Position numbers and translations under genes: made by a program. From Cenococcum geophilum 1.58 (Eukaryota; Ascomycota; Dothideomycetes; Gloniales; Gloniaceae): a stretch of DNA of 64,000 bases. The stretch is taken from assembly GCA_001692895.1 (NCBI GenBank), contig KV748221.1:1219056-1283055 (forward strand), read 5' to 3'. Below are positions 27,320 through 39,500 of the stretch, piece by piece. The notes under the pieces were generated by a model. The model had not been told where the DNA came from. It saw nothing but the letters and a program-made list of their open reading frames with translations, and did not search any database. Numbering within the stretch: position 1 is the first letter of the stretch; every line of letters begins with the position of its first letter.

Positions 27320-27736
27320 TACCACGTTCACCGCTTCAAACAAGATTCACGGGCATTGACTACCTTCAAAAATGAGACTATCAACATATTTATGGCGAGA
27401 AACCGAACAAAAGATTCACGCATGTGGCTACATGATTCGCTCTTCCCCATAGTTTATGTTCTTGCGAAATCTCGCGATACCCAGAAAAGTATCAGCTCTT
27501 TCACGCAGCAAATAGCCAGGAATAAATACATGGCACTACCATGGCGTTTTATTCGGATTTTAGACCATTTCCAGGAGGGATTTGCTTTGTCTGTACTCCG
27601 GATTTCTGACTGCACGAGAATCTTGCTGCGTCATAGAATCTCAAAGCTCTCAGAAAAAGAGCTCGCAGCTGAGATCGCATCTGCGAAAGAATACATGCTG
27701 AAATGGGAAAAATTAATGGAAATGCCATGCAAATGA
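27320..27736 (+). CDS. Hypothetical reading frame, possibly last exon or gene fragment
   Basis: A frame open from after the stop at 27317-27319 to the stop at 27734-27736, with no good ATG at its start. It encodes a helical segment (LSEKELAAEIASAKEYMLKW near the end) with no family that I recognise. The absence of a start and the preceding CATAG acceptor-like site suggest an internal or terminal exon. The partner exon could be 26806-27162. Support is weak. Confidence 0.28.
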   Translation, partial: YHVHRFKQDSRALTTFKNETINIFMARNRTKDSRMWLHDSLFPIVYVLAKSRDTQKSISSFTQQIARNKYMALPWRFIRILDHFQEGFALSVLRISDCTRILLRHRISKLSEKELAAEIASAKEYMLKWEKLMEMPCK

Positions 27737-28963
27737 ACAACATAAATGACGATCCGATCGCAGCCATGCTTACGAACATGGCACCAAGAAGGACCAGAAA
27801 GGAAGGGTGGATTGTATGAGAGTCGCTTGCAGAATTGTAGCTTTGGCCCAGGAGTGAACGCGCATCATTCCACCTTCGGAATATCTTACCGAGCATGTCG
27901 ACCACCGTGTTCTATTCTAACCACCATATTTGAGATCACCGCCTACAGTGGATGGGCTGCTCCCATCAGACCAGCCCACCAAGCGGTCGTCAAACCTACT
28001 CCTATCGCCCCAATTCTATCCCTCCTTTAAGCTAGCTACGGATATCGGAGTTAAGTTTTATAAGCCTAGTGTCAATTGTTCAGCACGGGAATGCGCCTTT
28101 ATTCCGGGTCGCAAACGTACACTCGTACCTGAGACTTCACTATCACTGAAGTGGCGGACGTGGCCTTGGGCCTTTATCTTCGGTAACGTCTGTTGATATT
28201 GTGGCCTTCATATGGATAAATCTACCTTCCTGGGTCGGTGTATTGGTAGTGTTCTCCATGATAGGGCTTATGTTGGATTTAATCAGATATGGCATAGGAT
28301 ATGATATCAAGCCTGACCCGAAGATACTAGAGAAGTAAGAGTTTAGGGTTCCTCTTACGATATGGCTGCAACCTAGAAAAGTACTGTGAACGTGCGATGT
28401 AGAAGCATACTGTGATACCGGCTGAAATCTTGCGGCCGGCCCCGTCAAACGCATAGTTGTACTGGGGATAGGAATCAAACTCATCAAGACTAAGACTCTA
28501 TGAATTTTCTACGCTTTGGTTTTTCAACCTATGATATGAAGATTAGTAAATTATCACGAGGGTCCATAAGCATGGTAGTGTGTACGACGAACCTATATGC
28601 CAGTAACGTCTCAGGAAGCGCCGGTGTATGTCCCTCAACTCATCAATAGTAATGCATATCTGGTTGTGCCGAGTAAGATGTTGGAGATCGGGATGCAGTG
28701 CTAGCGGATGGATATGAGGAGTTTCAGGACGGAGGATTACCACAATTAGGAGAGCCGACGCATGGGAGTGTAGGAAGAATTAGATTCATAAAGGGTCAGA
28801 CGCTGAAATAGTTTAATCTACGGAGTTCCAGGATGCTTCATAGCATGGTCTAGTTCCGTTAAGCTCTTAGTCTTCTTCAAGTCATAGCCACCGTAGATGC
28901 TTCTCGTTCAGCCTAGTTGATGTTCTCTACCACCAGGCTTTTGGGTTGCAAATCGCAGTCCGT
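27737..28963. other. Intergenic region, nothing recognised
   Basis: No open frame here resembles a known protein, and no RNA gene was found by eye. The GC content is ordinary, with none of the RIP pattern seen outside the gene island. Confidence 0.5.
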
Positions 28964-30245
28964 TCAACACCATCCATACTTCTCATTCCCGACCCAATCG
29001 ATAGACTCTGCGACTAGCCCTTTGTGCGGCGGGTGCCACTTTAAACTGGCAATACTTTCTTCATCTCTGTTCACCACTGCAGTATTAGGATCCAATCGCT
29101 GAGCAGCAGACACCATTACTGAAGTAGGGTTCCAAGTCCCTATCTCAGCCATATTCCATTCTTGAGCCTCACGCTGCGCCATTAGCAGTAGAGAAACGAT
29201 GGCGGATTCGTGGTACGAAGACCGCCCGTCACCATTTTGTTGGTGGCTTTTTCCTGATCCATTAATGTGATTCCCACCTGAGCCTTTCCAGCTTGAAAGG
29301 CCCTCGTCTTCAATCACCAACCGAAGCACATGCAGCGTGTTGCCTTTGCTCTCTTTGGGGTCGTTGTTGTACCACATTCTTGTCCAGTAGCACCAGACAC
29401 GTTTACCTTTCTCGGACCCGACAATTGCACCTTTCACTTTCGGCGCCTTGCCGTGCAGTTCCTTACCGACATAGTCCTCTCGAGCGTGGTGCCACCGAAT
29501 GGTGTCCACATTAGGAATTAGAGCGACGGCCGTGTTGCTATCCGCCGGCCGTGCCTCCAGGCTCTTCCGGAGCATTGCCTCATCGATCTTGCACAACTCT
29601 CCAAGATCGCCTTCATACAATGGTTGAGCAGTTGGCAAGTCCTTGGTATCTATGATTCTCGAGGTTTTTGCAGGCACGGATATGTGGGAAGAATTGAAAG
29701 GCTCCCATCCATGTGCGGCATAGAATTTCTTGCTGGCGTCAGATTCTTGAAAATATCACCCACCTTCACTTGTTTAGTATACTTACCTTCCCGATATCAG
29801 AGAACAGCACGGAGAATAGACATTCCTTTCCCTCGGTTTGCCACGTGCGCAGTGCTTCACCAAGTTCTTGCATCATCCGTGCAGTGTAACCCCTCCGCCT
29901 TAATTGCGGAGGGCAGAACACACTCCCGATTCCATGAGTAATGGTCTCTTCCACTTTCCCGTTTCGTGCGACCAAGGCTTTCTTTCGGTATGTCTCACAG
30001 CCAGACAGTACAAGACGATCATTTGCGGCTGTGTCAATTAGAACCCAGTACGTCAGACCGCCGTCTTTGGTCAGGTTTTGACTGGCAAGAATCTCTTCAC
30101 GACGAAGATACAATTCGAGAGAGAGGGCCCCTCTCCAGGCAGCACCGTTCTGCTTGAACTGAGCAGTCTTCTCTTTTTCGGTTGGGTGAGCTAAAGCAAG
30201 GGTTGGCAAGCTGCTGTCTGGTAAGTTGAGAGGAGCGGATGCCAT
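28964..30245 (-). CDS. LYC1-like GNAT-family N-acetyltransferase
   Basis: Resembles fungal LYC1, described in Yarrowia as a lysine N6-acetyltransferase in lysine use. Exon 1 is 30245-29787 and exon 2 is 29728-28964, joined by a 58-bp intron (GTAAGT to GCAAG); 407 aa, close to the family length of about 400. Residues 1-155 hold the GNAT fold: a central strand YWVLIDTAANDRLVLSGCETY, the acetyl-CoA loop region VFCPPQLRRRGYTARMMQELG with an R/Q-x-x-G/A-like loop, and FSVLFSDIGKKFYAAHGWEPF across the splice. The second half (KVKGAIVGSEKGKRVWCYWTRMWY) is the C-terminal domain typical of this family. The other AG just upstream of the acceptor would break SDIGKKFY. Substrate identity is inferred. Confidence 0.85.
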
Positions 30246-31233
30246 GATTACGGAAGTGGGTTATTAGGATACGTAGCAGTAAGATGCTTCGATAAAGGGT
30301 TTGGTATTGTTCTGGGATGTAGATGGAAGTGTCGAGTTTCTTACGAAATGGATTCGATTTGTCGCCGTAATGGCTTCAACGACCTTTATATACCTGCCCT
30401 GTGGTTCCCACTAAATACTTGTACGAAAGTTTGTATATCGACGGCCCGATGCAATCCGGCGGAAAGCGAGCCGTTCGTCACACGTTTGCGTCAAGTAAGG
30501 TCATGCGCAAGGCAGGCTGTAGTAAATGCTTGGATCGATCGGTGAGCCTAATGCTGACATAGTGCAGCATCGTCTCTGTTCGCAGTTTCGCGGCGAAGTT
30601 AACTGAGACCAGACCTGAGCCTCGAGTCTGATCTAGACGCCTGGCGGCCCTTGTTGAACTACTGGTCGCGCCACTAAGCATTGCGGGTTTCCGGATTGGG
30701 GAAGGTGCTAGGGGGCGTGGTGGGGACGTCGGCCTTTCCTCGCAGTGATGATTGAAGGCCAGGTCATTCTGCGAAAGACGGAAACAACTCATTCACACCT
30801 ACCTACCACCTACTCCTTGAATGCTTTCACGCTTTACCTCTCGTTGCGGCCTCAGCCATCGCACCATTCATTCGTTATTTGTAGATTGCCAGCAATGTTC
30901 CGCCTGCCCTTGACTGGGGGGACATCACGCCAGGGCATCAACTAGAGCCGTGAGCATCAAGGACGATTGATTTAAAGTCTAGAACACTACGTGGCCTTCA
31001 CTTCCACCCCAAGCTGTTCGGGGTAGTCTTTGTACTCATGCTCTGCACTTGTAATACTCACTCGCTATACCCTTCTACCTCTGTCAACGAGCTTCAGTCG
31101 GCGCTTCCTAAGACATCCTTCTTCTCCGCATCCCTGCACATTATGCTGCAATAGTCCCTTACGCATATTCTAGACCGCACTTCTAAACAAAACACCAAAT
31201 TTCAACCTTCAACCTTTTGATCTGGACCGAACA
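30246..31233. promoter_or_regulatory. Divergent intergenic region between LYC1-like and RBR E3 genes
   Basis: The two flanking genes point away from each other, so this 988-bp stretch must hold both promoters. No specific binding site could be identified and no extra gene was recognised. Confidence 0.5.
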
Positions 31234-34225
31234 ATGCCCGATCATGTGACCACTGGGTCTACGGAGATTATTGTTCTGACCGATAGCGAGAGCGACGATG
31301 AAGACGACATCACCCTTAGACACACCCCTATGGAGGATCCCTACCATCCTGATGATCTCTATGATTTTGATGCGGACTGGGCTTTTGCCTTTAACGACCC
31401 CGAGGTAAACTTTCCAGATCCGGAGCCCGCATTCAGTCCAATGCCGGAGGTTTTCACCGAGCAGCAATGTCTCCAGAAGGTGTTAGACATATTCCCGGAC
31501 ATTGCACACGACTATGTCCTCAAGCTTTTCAAAGACGGTTCCCAGGAATGCATAACCGGTTCAGCATGGTGTGACAGGCTCATCGTTCAAATCCTTGACT
31601 CTGGTGCGTATCCTAAGGAGAGGGATCGTCGGCAAGAACTCAAGCGTAAGAGGAGGGACAGCCAAGAGGAAGATGGGATTGCAGAGTTTGAGAAGGCGGA
31701 TCGGGAGAATGCTGGCCACGCATACTTTCTGCAAGCGTAAGTCCGATCTGTCTTGGATTATTTCGTTTGCTCTAGCTATACGAATACTTCATTGCATTGA
31801 GATGTGTCTCATTCACGATGACACCGTGTTTCGCGCGCAAGAGCAGAGCCGCCGACCTTTTTACCCCTTACTTCAACAACCTTTTTGGCTATCATGACTC
31901 CTAAACGTTCCACTACGAAGTCTCTCATCGCCTCATCAAAAATAGATGTCAAAACGACATACTGATATTCGCTTACCCAACACAGTGCCAAAATTCTGGG
32001 AGAAGAGTTCCCCGATATCCCCGTGAAACACATCCAAGCGATACTGAGAGCCGACACTACTCTCTTTAAAGCATTTCACACTCTCGACACCCAGTTAAGA
32101 AACTACGATCCCGCAAAAGAAAACCCATTTTCTAAAGTCAGAAGTCGCACCAAGCGAACACTAACGAAGACGCCTGCGGATATGACCAAAGACCACCTTC
32201 TTACTGATCTATGGAAGGAAGTCCAGGCCGCAAAGAAAAAGCGGGAAAAAGAAGATGGTCGGTTCCTCTTTCTCTTGTCCTTGTTTCACCACAACCAGCG
32301 CGGTTTTAGGTCGCCTTATACTTTTTCTACTATGAGTTAAACTCCAAGTGCTAACCCCTGATTTACTAGCTAAACGCAAGAAAGAGGCTCAAAAGGCGAT
32401 GTCGGAAGCGCAAAATCTTAAACAAGCTCAGAAGAATAAAACTATGACTCAATGGTGAGTCCCAAGCTATGACGGGAATAATGCTCTGTCATTATCTTTG
32501 TGAATTAGCATGCCTTCAACAACACTTGGCAGGATTTTTGGAGATGAAGGCTGATCTAGTTGTAGTGGCTGTTGCTTTGACGACTATCCCGCCAACAGAA
32601 TGACGTACTGCAATGGCCCCACGGCTCATTTCTTCTGTTGGGACTGTGCTCGCCGGTATATCGAGACTCAGATCGGCATGTCCAAATGCCGGCCCGACTG
32701 CATGTCCCAAGATGGATGTGACGCCGGATTCACCCGCCATCAGCTCCAGATTTTTCTTGACCCCAAGACATTTGATCGGCTAGAGCGTATGCAGCAACAG
32801 GAAGATATTAGACTTGCTGGGATTGAGAATCTTGATGAATGTCCCTTCTGCGACTTCAAGGCCGAATGTCCGCCTGTGTCAGAAGATAGGGAGTTTCGGT
32901 GCCGCAACCCGGATTGCGAGAAAGTTAGCTGTAGACTTTGTCAAGCGGAAACTCACATCCCACTATCTTGTGAGGAGTTTGCAAAAGAGAATAAACTTAA
33001 CGTACGGCATGCAGTCGAGGAGGCCATGACGGAGGCGTTGGTAAGGAAGTGCAAGTATGTGACCACCGTTCTGAAGGGATACCGTCTATAACTATTATGC
33101 TGACGGTAATAGTAAATGTTCACACCCTTTCGTCAAGGAATTTGGCTGCAATAAAATGACCTGCTCGCATTGCAGGAATACGCAGTGGTATGTTTCAACT
33201 TCACCTCCCCTCCCAATCACAACTCTTCCCCCCAGTATCTAAAAATCTACAGCTACGTCTGCTCCACCAACGTGCAAAACTACGACCACTTCTCCAGCGG
33301 ACGCTGCCCCCTGCATGACAATACGGAAGCGCGCCATGACGAAGAAGTCAAGAAAGCCGAAACGGCTGCCCTCGCCAAAGTCCGCGCCGAGAACCCCGAC
33401 CTCACAGACGACGACCTGAAGATCAAAGTCTCGGAGACAGTCAAGCGCACCGAGCAGCGCCGCGCGCAGCGCGCACAAGCCGAGCAGCACCCGCTGGCTG
33501 GCATCGCGGTCCTGGGCGGCCCTCCCCCACCGCCACCGCAAGGGATTCACATGCAGCCGATGCAGCAGGTACNCATGCAGCCGATGCCGCAGATGGCCGT
33601 CGCGATGGCAATGGGCCAGCCGCAAGGTGGTGGTGGTGGGGGAGAAGGAGGAGAAGGAGGAGACCAGCCCGCCTTCTTCGCCGGCGCCGGCGCGCCCGCG
33701 TATCATCACTACCACCAGCATCCACACCAGCGCCCACACCAGCACCCACACCAGCACCCACATCCGCACCCACATCCACACACACATCCGCACACACATC
33801 CACGCACACATCCGCTCCCAAATCCGCACCCACATCCGCCACACCTCCACCTGCACCCGCAGCAACAAATGCAGCTGCAGCTGCAGAACATCCAGCCGCC
33901 GTACGTCCCCGCCCCGAATTACCATTTCCAACCAGCAGCTCCAGGCTTCGAGCCTCCGCGCGGCTTCCAGGCCATCGGCGGCCCGCTCGGCGGATTCCAG
34001 CCTGTCGCGCTGCCTGGCCCGTATCATCCTCCGCCGCCGCAGCTGCAGCAACAGCAGCAACAGGACCCGATGCAGCAGGTTTTTCCGGTGCAGCAGCAGC
34101 ATCAGCAGGTGTACCAGCCGCGGGTCGTGCCGGTGGAGGCGCAGACCGGGGAGGCGATGAGGCAGGCGAGGCGGGAGGTGAGGAGGCGGCGGTATGAGGG
34201 GGAGGGGGGCATGGGGTATTACTAA
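31234..34225 (+). CDS. RBR-type (RING1-IBR-RING2) E3 ubiquitin ligase, RNF216/TRIAD3-like
   Basis: Transfers ubiquitin through a RING2 cysteine thioester. Exons: 31234-31736, 31986-32257, 32370-32454, 32560-33054, 33113-33187, 33253-34225; 2403 bp, 800 aa. The acidic N-terminus (LTDSESDDEDD) resembles a SUMO-interacting motif. A helical region comes before RING1 (CCSGCCFDDYPANRMTYC then HFFCWDC, about 287-345). IBR (CPFC...CRNPDCEKVSCRLC, about 370-420) and RING2 (RKCNKCSHPF then GCNKMTCSHC, and CYVCSTNVQNYDHF, about 450-495) follow; the Cys of KMTC is the expected catalytic residue. The tail is Gln/Pro-rich with a striking His-Pro block at about 630-680. One N at 33573 leaves a residue unknown. 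Intron 1 (249 bp) is the longest here; the last acceptor was chosen because the nearer CCCAG gives an immediate stop. Confidence 0.9.
33712..33860 (+). repeat. His-Pro repeat tract in the E3 ligase tail
   Basis: A near-periodic CAYCCRCAC-type tract encodes repeated HPH/HTHPH units. It includes about two dozen histidines in roughly 50 residues. It lies in the predicted disordered C-terminal tail. Confidence 0.9.
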
Positions 34226-35158
34226 GGGAGTTTGTTATTGACAAGACGAGACGAGACACGATTTATGACTAGCTACCTATGGGTGAGGTGAGAGGGCCTT
34301 CTCCCCGCCCCACCCCGATTTAGCTCCGATTTATTTATTTATTTCTCTTTGGCATTTTGGCGTTTGCATCGTATGTGTACCTGATAGCGTGGCACTGGGT
34401 TGGCGTTTTTTGGCATCTGGATCTTAAATTTTTGTACGTGTGCTTTGGGACTGGCATTTGGGTTGAAGGGGTCTTAGCATGGGCGTTGGGTACAGCGGAA
34501 GCTTTTATATTGCTGCGGTTGCGGATTGGGAAGTGAGCGAAGGAGAGAGAGAGTGAGGGGTTGGGGATGGGGGGGATGCTTGAAAGCTGGATTTTGCTCG
34601 GCGGGGTTGAGGGGAGGAGAAAGGGGTGCCCCGGGGGTTGAGTCGACGGACGCTTTTGATACCCTTATACTTTAGCATTTTATGAAATATAAAAGATAGC
34701 TTTCATGACGATCATATGAAGACCTTTTTTTTTACTAATTTGATTCTATTTTAAGTGTATCTTTTCGTCCTGGGAACCCATTTGTGGCTCTTTAGGCGGC
34801 TCTGAGCTTTCTGTACCGTTGGCAGAGGCGAAAGGGAATCATGTCTGTGCCCGTCCTACTTTGCGGGAGCGCCTGGGTTTGGCACAGAGAGCTATCTCAT
34901 GGAACCTAAGTGCTATCAACTTCGGGAAAATGCCTTGAGACCACATGTGGCTGGCATGGGAGGACCCCAGCAATTGCATTAGCCCTCGGCTGATACCACG
35001 AGAGCTGGGCGTCGGCGGCATATCCGCTCTCGTGAAGTTATGCGGACCACATTTCCCATTCCTAAGTGGCAGAGCTTGATCCTGTTATCATCTGCAGCGT
35101 TTGGTGCCTGGTGCCTGGTGCCTGTAATTACAGGTCTGAACGCTCTCCCACTGCCCTC
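34226..35158. other. Convergent 3' flanks of the E3 ligase and Rev7 genes
   Basis: Both genes end into this interval. It contains T-rich stretches and a poly-T run near 34724 that could belong to 3' ends. No coding signal was recognised. Confidence 0.5.
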
Positions 35159-35643
35159 TCATCCCCCCGAACTCTCCACACTCCTACTCCCCTGCGCTTG
35201 CATCTCGAACTTCGCCTTCCCCTCCTCAACCCACATCTCGAACCTCAACACACCCGCCTCGACCGCACGAATAGGCGTCGTGCGCGCGCCACCCAGATCT
35301 GCCCCCTCCGCAGGCCCGCTGCTGCTGCTGCTGCTGTTGCTCCGTCCATTCTCGTCCGTCTCCGCGCCCGCGCTCCCGCCAGCCGCCGACCCCGCTTCCG
35401 TCCCCCGCGTCTTCTGCAGCGACGGCTGCACCGGGATCCACGGCTGCGGGTGCCCGACGGGCGGGTCCGCGTCGTCCTTCAGCTCCAGCGCGAGCGAGAA
35501 GGAGCAGTGCGGTGGGAGCGGCGCCAGGCGGCCGCAGCGCGTCGTCAGCTGGATGAGCGCGGCGCGGAACTGCTCGGCGAGGTCGACGGGGGTGTCGGCG
35601 TCAAGGGGCTTGGGTTTCGTCTTGGTCTTTCCTTTTGTCTGGT

Positions 35644-35681
<38 letters not shown>

Positions 35682-36085
35682 GGCTCGGCGGGAGCGAAGA
35701 CGATGTCGGTCTCCCAGTCCTGCTTTGGCACGGCGGGGAAGCGTGACACGTCGATGAGGTGGCGCTCGAGCACTTTTGTGGCGCCGGATGGGGAGGATGG
35801 GGGCAGGTGGTATATCACGACGGCGATGCGGGCGACGGTGCCGGCGAGTAGCTCAGTGCGCACGGCGGAGACGGCGTCGGTGATCCAGGTGCAGAGGGTG
35901 GGATGGCGCGATTGAAAGATGGGCGTGTTGTGGAAGCGCGCGGTGAGGAAGGTGGCGCGCGGGTAGAGGTCGCGGAGGGCGAGGAGGGTGTGGATGTAGG
36001 CGGTTAGGAAGGTGAGGAAGTGGTGGAGATGGGAGAGGTAGCTTTGCGGCATGCTGTGAGGCGGTCGGGTCGGCGGGTTTAGCAA
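35159..36085 (-). CDS. rev7: HORMA-domain protein Rev7 / Mad2B (MAD2L2)
   Basis: Non-catalytic subunit of translesion polymerase zeta, binding Rev3 through a HORMA domain. It is a single open frame of 308 aa. The N-terminal HORMA part is clear: LSHLHHFLTFLTAYIHTLL then LRDLYPRATF, FHNTPIFQSRHPTLCTWITD, VARIAVVIYHLP, and LERHLIDVSRFP. The second half contains RAALIQLTTRCGRLAPLP and CSFSLALELKDDADPP, then ends with a seatbelt-like segment AVEAGVLRFEMWVEEGKAKF. Two low-complexity insertions interrupt it: an Ala-Pro repeat (about 135-147) and a Ser/Gly-rich stretch near 250. Start at 36085; the internal Met at 36052 is equally possible. It is longer than human Rev7 (about 211 aa), mainly because of the insertions. 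It is divergent from the importin gene, about 0.5 kb away. Confidence 0.85.
35644..35680 (-). repeat. GGCGCG hexanucleotide repeat encoding Ala-Pro in Rev7
   Basis: Six tandem GCGGGC/GGCGCG units in frame give an (AP)n linker between the first HORMA half and the rest. The hexamer length keeps the frame if copy number changes. Confidence 0.9.
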
Positions 36086-36591
36086 TTTGCGGTGGGATTG
36101 GGGCGGATTGGAGGAGCGGAGGGCATGGTAGGAGAGGCGGAGGGCGGAAAGTGGTGGTAGTCTGGTGGGGGTAACGACGGTGATGATGGTGTTGATGGTG
36201 GTGATGTTGGTGGAGGGACATCGGAGAAATATTCCTATCCTATCGATAAAGCAGCAGCAACAACAACGCGCCTACCAATTTTGATAATTACTGGGAAAAG
36301 ACGTCGACATCGACAGCTTGCCTTTCCTCAGTATCATCTCACTAAGTTCCCCAACGCCTATCCAATCCCGTCCTCTGCCTCCGCAGCGCATCTATCGCGA
36401 CAAACAAACCAACACCCCGCCCTCATCCTTGTACCGTTTTCCACCCCTCCATTGCCATCGTCATTCGAAAAAAGACTCCTTCCTCCCACCGCAGCCTCCT
36501 CAGCGAACCACGCGTCGACGTGCCAACCCCTTCTCCACTCGAATTCAATTCCCCGCCGCCACCACCAGGCCCACCGACTGTCTTGTCCGCC
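36086..36591. promoter_or_regulatory. Shared divergent promoter of Rev7 and importin-9 genes
   Basis: A 506-bp interval between two start codons on opposite strands. The part near the importin gene is pyrimidine-rich (CCACCCCTCC-like), as expected of a fungal leader. An upstream in-frame ATG at 36520 exists, but 36592 fits the family N-terminus better. Confidence 0.6.
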
Positions 36592-39500
36592 ATGGAGGAG
36601 CAGCTAGTGCAACTACTCTCGGCAACGCAGTCGTCATCCGAGGGCCCGCGCAAGGCGGCCGAAGCACAGCTGCGGTCGCTGTACGGGCACTCAGATTTCG
36701 CCATTGGGCTGGTGGCCATCGCCTCGCACGACAGCGTGCCGCTGAACACCCGGCAGGCCGCGCTGCTGTGCCTGAAGACGTTCGTGTTGGCCGCATGGTC
36801 ATCGCAGCTGGACGAGTTCAAGGGCCAAGTGCTAGTGCGGGATGAGGAAAAAGCGCGTGTACGCGCCGCGCTGCTCGACCTGGCCACCAGCGAGCGCGAG
36901 GATAGGAAGGTCAAGAGTGCTGCTAGCTATGTCGTCTCCAAGATCGCCAACGCCGATTTCCCCGACGAATGGCCCGACTTGCTGCCCAAGCTGATGCATC
37001 TGATTCCCAATGGGACGGATGGGCAGCTGCACGGCGCGCTGAAGGTGCTGGATGAGCTAGTGGATGACTGCTTCAACGAGGAGCAGTTCTTCAACGTCGC
37101 TAGGGATCTGGTCAAGGTTGTTTACGATGTTGCCGTCAATGATTCGAGGAAGACAACGCTGAGGGCTCTAGCTGTTTCCGTGTTTAGGGGATGCTTTGAT
37201 ATTCTGGAGATGGTCATGGAGGATCATAAGGCGGCGGTCAAGGCGTTTGCAGACGAGGCGTTGAGTGCGTGGACGCCCTTTTTCATCCAGGTTATGAAAT
37301 CGAGACTTCCATCTCCGCCGTCCGAGGACGATGAAAACCAGGACACGGGATCTGCGGAGGCGTATCGAGGACTTGTCGCGCTGAAGCTCCAGGTTGTGAA
37401 GGTATGCCGTTCGACTGTCATGGATTTAAGACGACGCTTACTCAAATCCATTTTAGGTCCTCATGAGGATACGGTCAGTGTTTCCAGCAATGCTATCACC
37501 GCAAAGCCCTGTCTTATTCACTGCAACATGGGAAGAATTATCGTCACTGCAAGGCGCCTACCATCAAATGTATATAGAAGAGGAGCGTCAGAGCCGTCTG
37601 GAAGATGCGGATGGCCTGCCATATACCCTGGATTTCCTCGTTCTGGAAGAGTTGGACTTCATGCAAGCGTGTCTCCGAGCGTCTCCTGTGCGAGTGGAGC
37701 TGGAAAAGCAACTGCAATCTCAAAATGGTACCGAAGGCACTTGGGTTACCGAAGTTATGAAGCTCGCTGTGGCATACGCTCAGATAACCACGGAAGAAGA
37801 AGGTCTATGGAATGTAGATGTAAACATTTTCCTTTCCGAAGAAACAAGCGTCACAGCAAACTATACCCCAAGGACAGCCTGCGGGGATCTAGTCATCAAA
37901 CTAGGAGAGTGGCTGAACGCGGCTACGGTGGAGGGTTTGCTCTCCTACACACGGTCACTGTACTCAACAACTCAAAGCTGGAAAGCTAAGGAAGCAGCGT
38001 TGTATATTCTGAACCAGCTCCTGGGCGATTTCCAAGATGTGGATAAGCAGATCGGCCCGGAAGCCGCTAACGGATTTATCGATTTCATCCGCTATGCTAT
38101 GCAGCAACAGGACATCTTCCTTAGGGCACGGGGATACCTAGTTGCGGGTAGTCTGACGAGGACTTCTGGTGATGCTCTGCAGCAGGTTGCAGCATCTTTC
38201 ATGGAGGCATCGCTGCAAGCTATTACGAATGACGATTCCGATGTTGTTCAAGTCTCCTGCATCAGAGCACTACAATACTATCTACAATCAATTCCGCCGG
38301 CCGCCACTCTCCCAATGCAGAGCTCAATCATCTCTGCGCTTTCAAACTACCTCCAAACCCAGGATCTCCAGGAGCTTGCTGAAAGCGATGATCTGATGGT
38401 CACGCTGGTGGAGACTCTAAGGGATGCTATTCTGCTTGATACAAGAATATGCCTTACGGGTGCTGGCCTGGATCTCCTTTTCACCATTGCCAGTCACGGC
38501 GCTAGTAACTTTCAGTTGACTATGTTAGTCAATGAGACCTTTGAAGAGGCTACGAGCACCATTTCTGCGTTAGGAAGTGATGCATACGTGCAGCTGTGCG
38601 AAAAGGTCCTCCCATCCCTGACGGGAGCTTTTGATATTGGGAATCTAACGGAAGAGAATGCCCTAACTAACGTAAGTTCATCGATTATCGCCTTATATTA
38701 GATTAGTATATGGCAAAGATGTTTAGATTGTTAACATTCCTTCACAGCTCGCTGCCGAACTCCTCTCCGTCCTCGCGGAACACGGCTCTGAGCCTCTGCC
38801 GCAGGGCTTCGTGCAAGCTGTAATGCCGAAACTAAACCGCCTCCTCCTCGGCTCCAATGACGAAGAGCTGCTCAAAGCGGCCACAACTGCCGTCAAAAAC
38901 ATGCTCATGCACGACTCCAAACAGCTTTTCGACTGGCGCGATGAAACCGGCAAGGGCGGCCTCGAAGTCGTCCTCGTGATCATTGACCGGCTGCTCTCTC
39001 CTGCTGTCGACGACAACGCCGCAGCCGAGGTGGGTGCGCTGGCGGCCGAGGTGGTCGAGAAGGCCGGCAGCGAGCGACTGGGCCCGTACCTGATGCAGCT
39101 GCTGCGCGCGGTGGCGGTGCGGCTAGGCAGCGCGGCGCAAGCGCAGTTCATCCAGAGCCTGACGCTCGTGTTCGCGCGTCTGAGCCTGGTCAACGCGCAC
39201 GAGGTGGTGGATTTCCTGGCCCAGCTGCAGGTCGGCCAGGATACCGGGCTGCAGGTCGTGCTGGCCAAGTGGCTGGAGAACTCGGTCACGTTTGCCGGGT
39301 ATGATGAGATCCGGCAGAAGTAGGTGCCCCCTTATCCGTTTTCCTTTATCTATCTTTCTTTAGGCGTGTATTAGAGCGAAGTATGTTTGCGTTTGTGGAA
39401 GGATGCTAATAGCTCTGACAGTGTCATCGCCCTCTCCAAACTCTACGACCTCAAGGACCCGCGCGTGGCACAGACCATGGTCAAAGGCGACCTCATCGTC

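Noticed and set aside
33239-34102. Minus-strand open frame of 287 codons (and a second at 33441-34259)
   Set aside because: Antisense shadows of the last exon of the E3 ligase; composition mirrors the His/Gln repeat and no family motif is present.
35040-35915. Plus-strand open frame of 291 codons
   Set aside because: Antisense to the Rev7 coding sequence; Gly-Ala repeat is the reverse of the Ala-Pro tract. The HORMA reading on the minus strand is clearly the real one.
36520-37989. Open frame of 489 codons as a gene model
   Set aside because: It reads through intron 1 of the importin gene (37402-37456) into the wrong frame and starts upstream of the family N-terminus.
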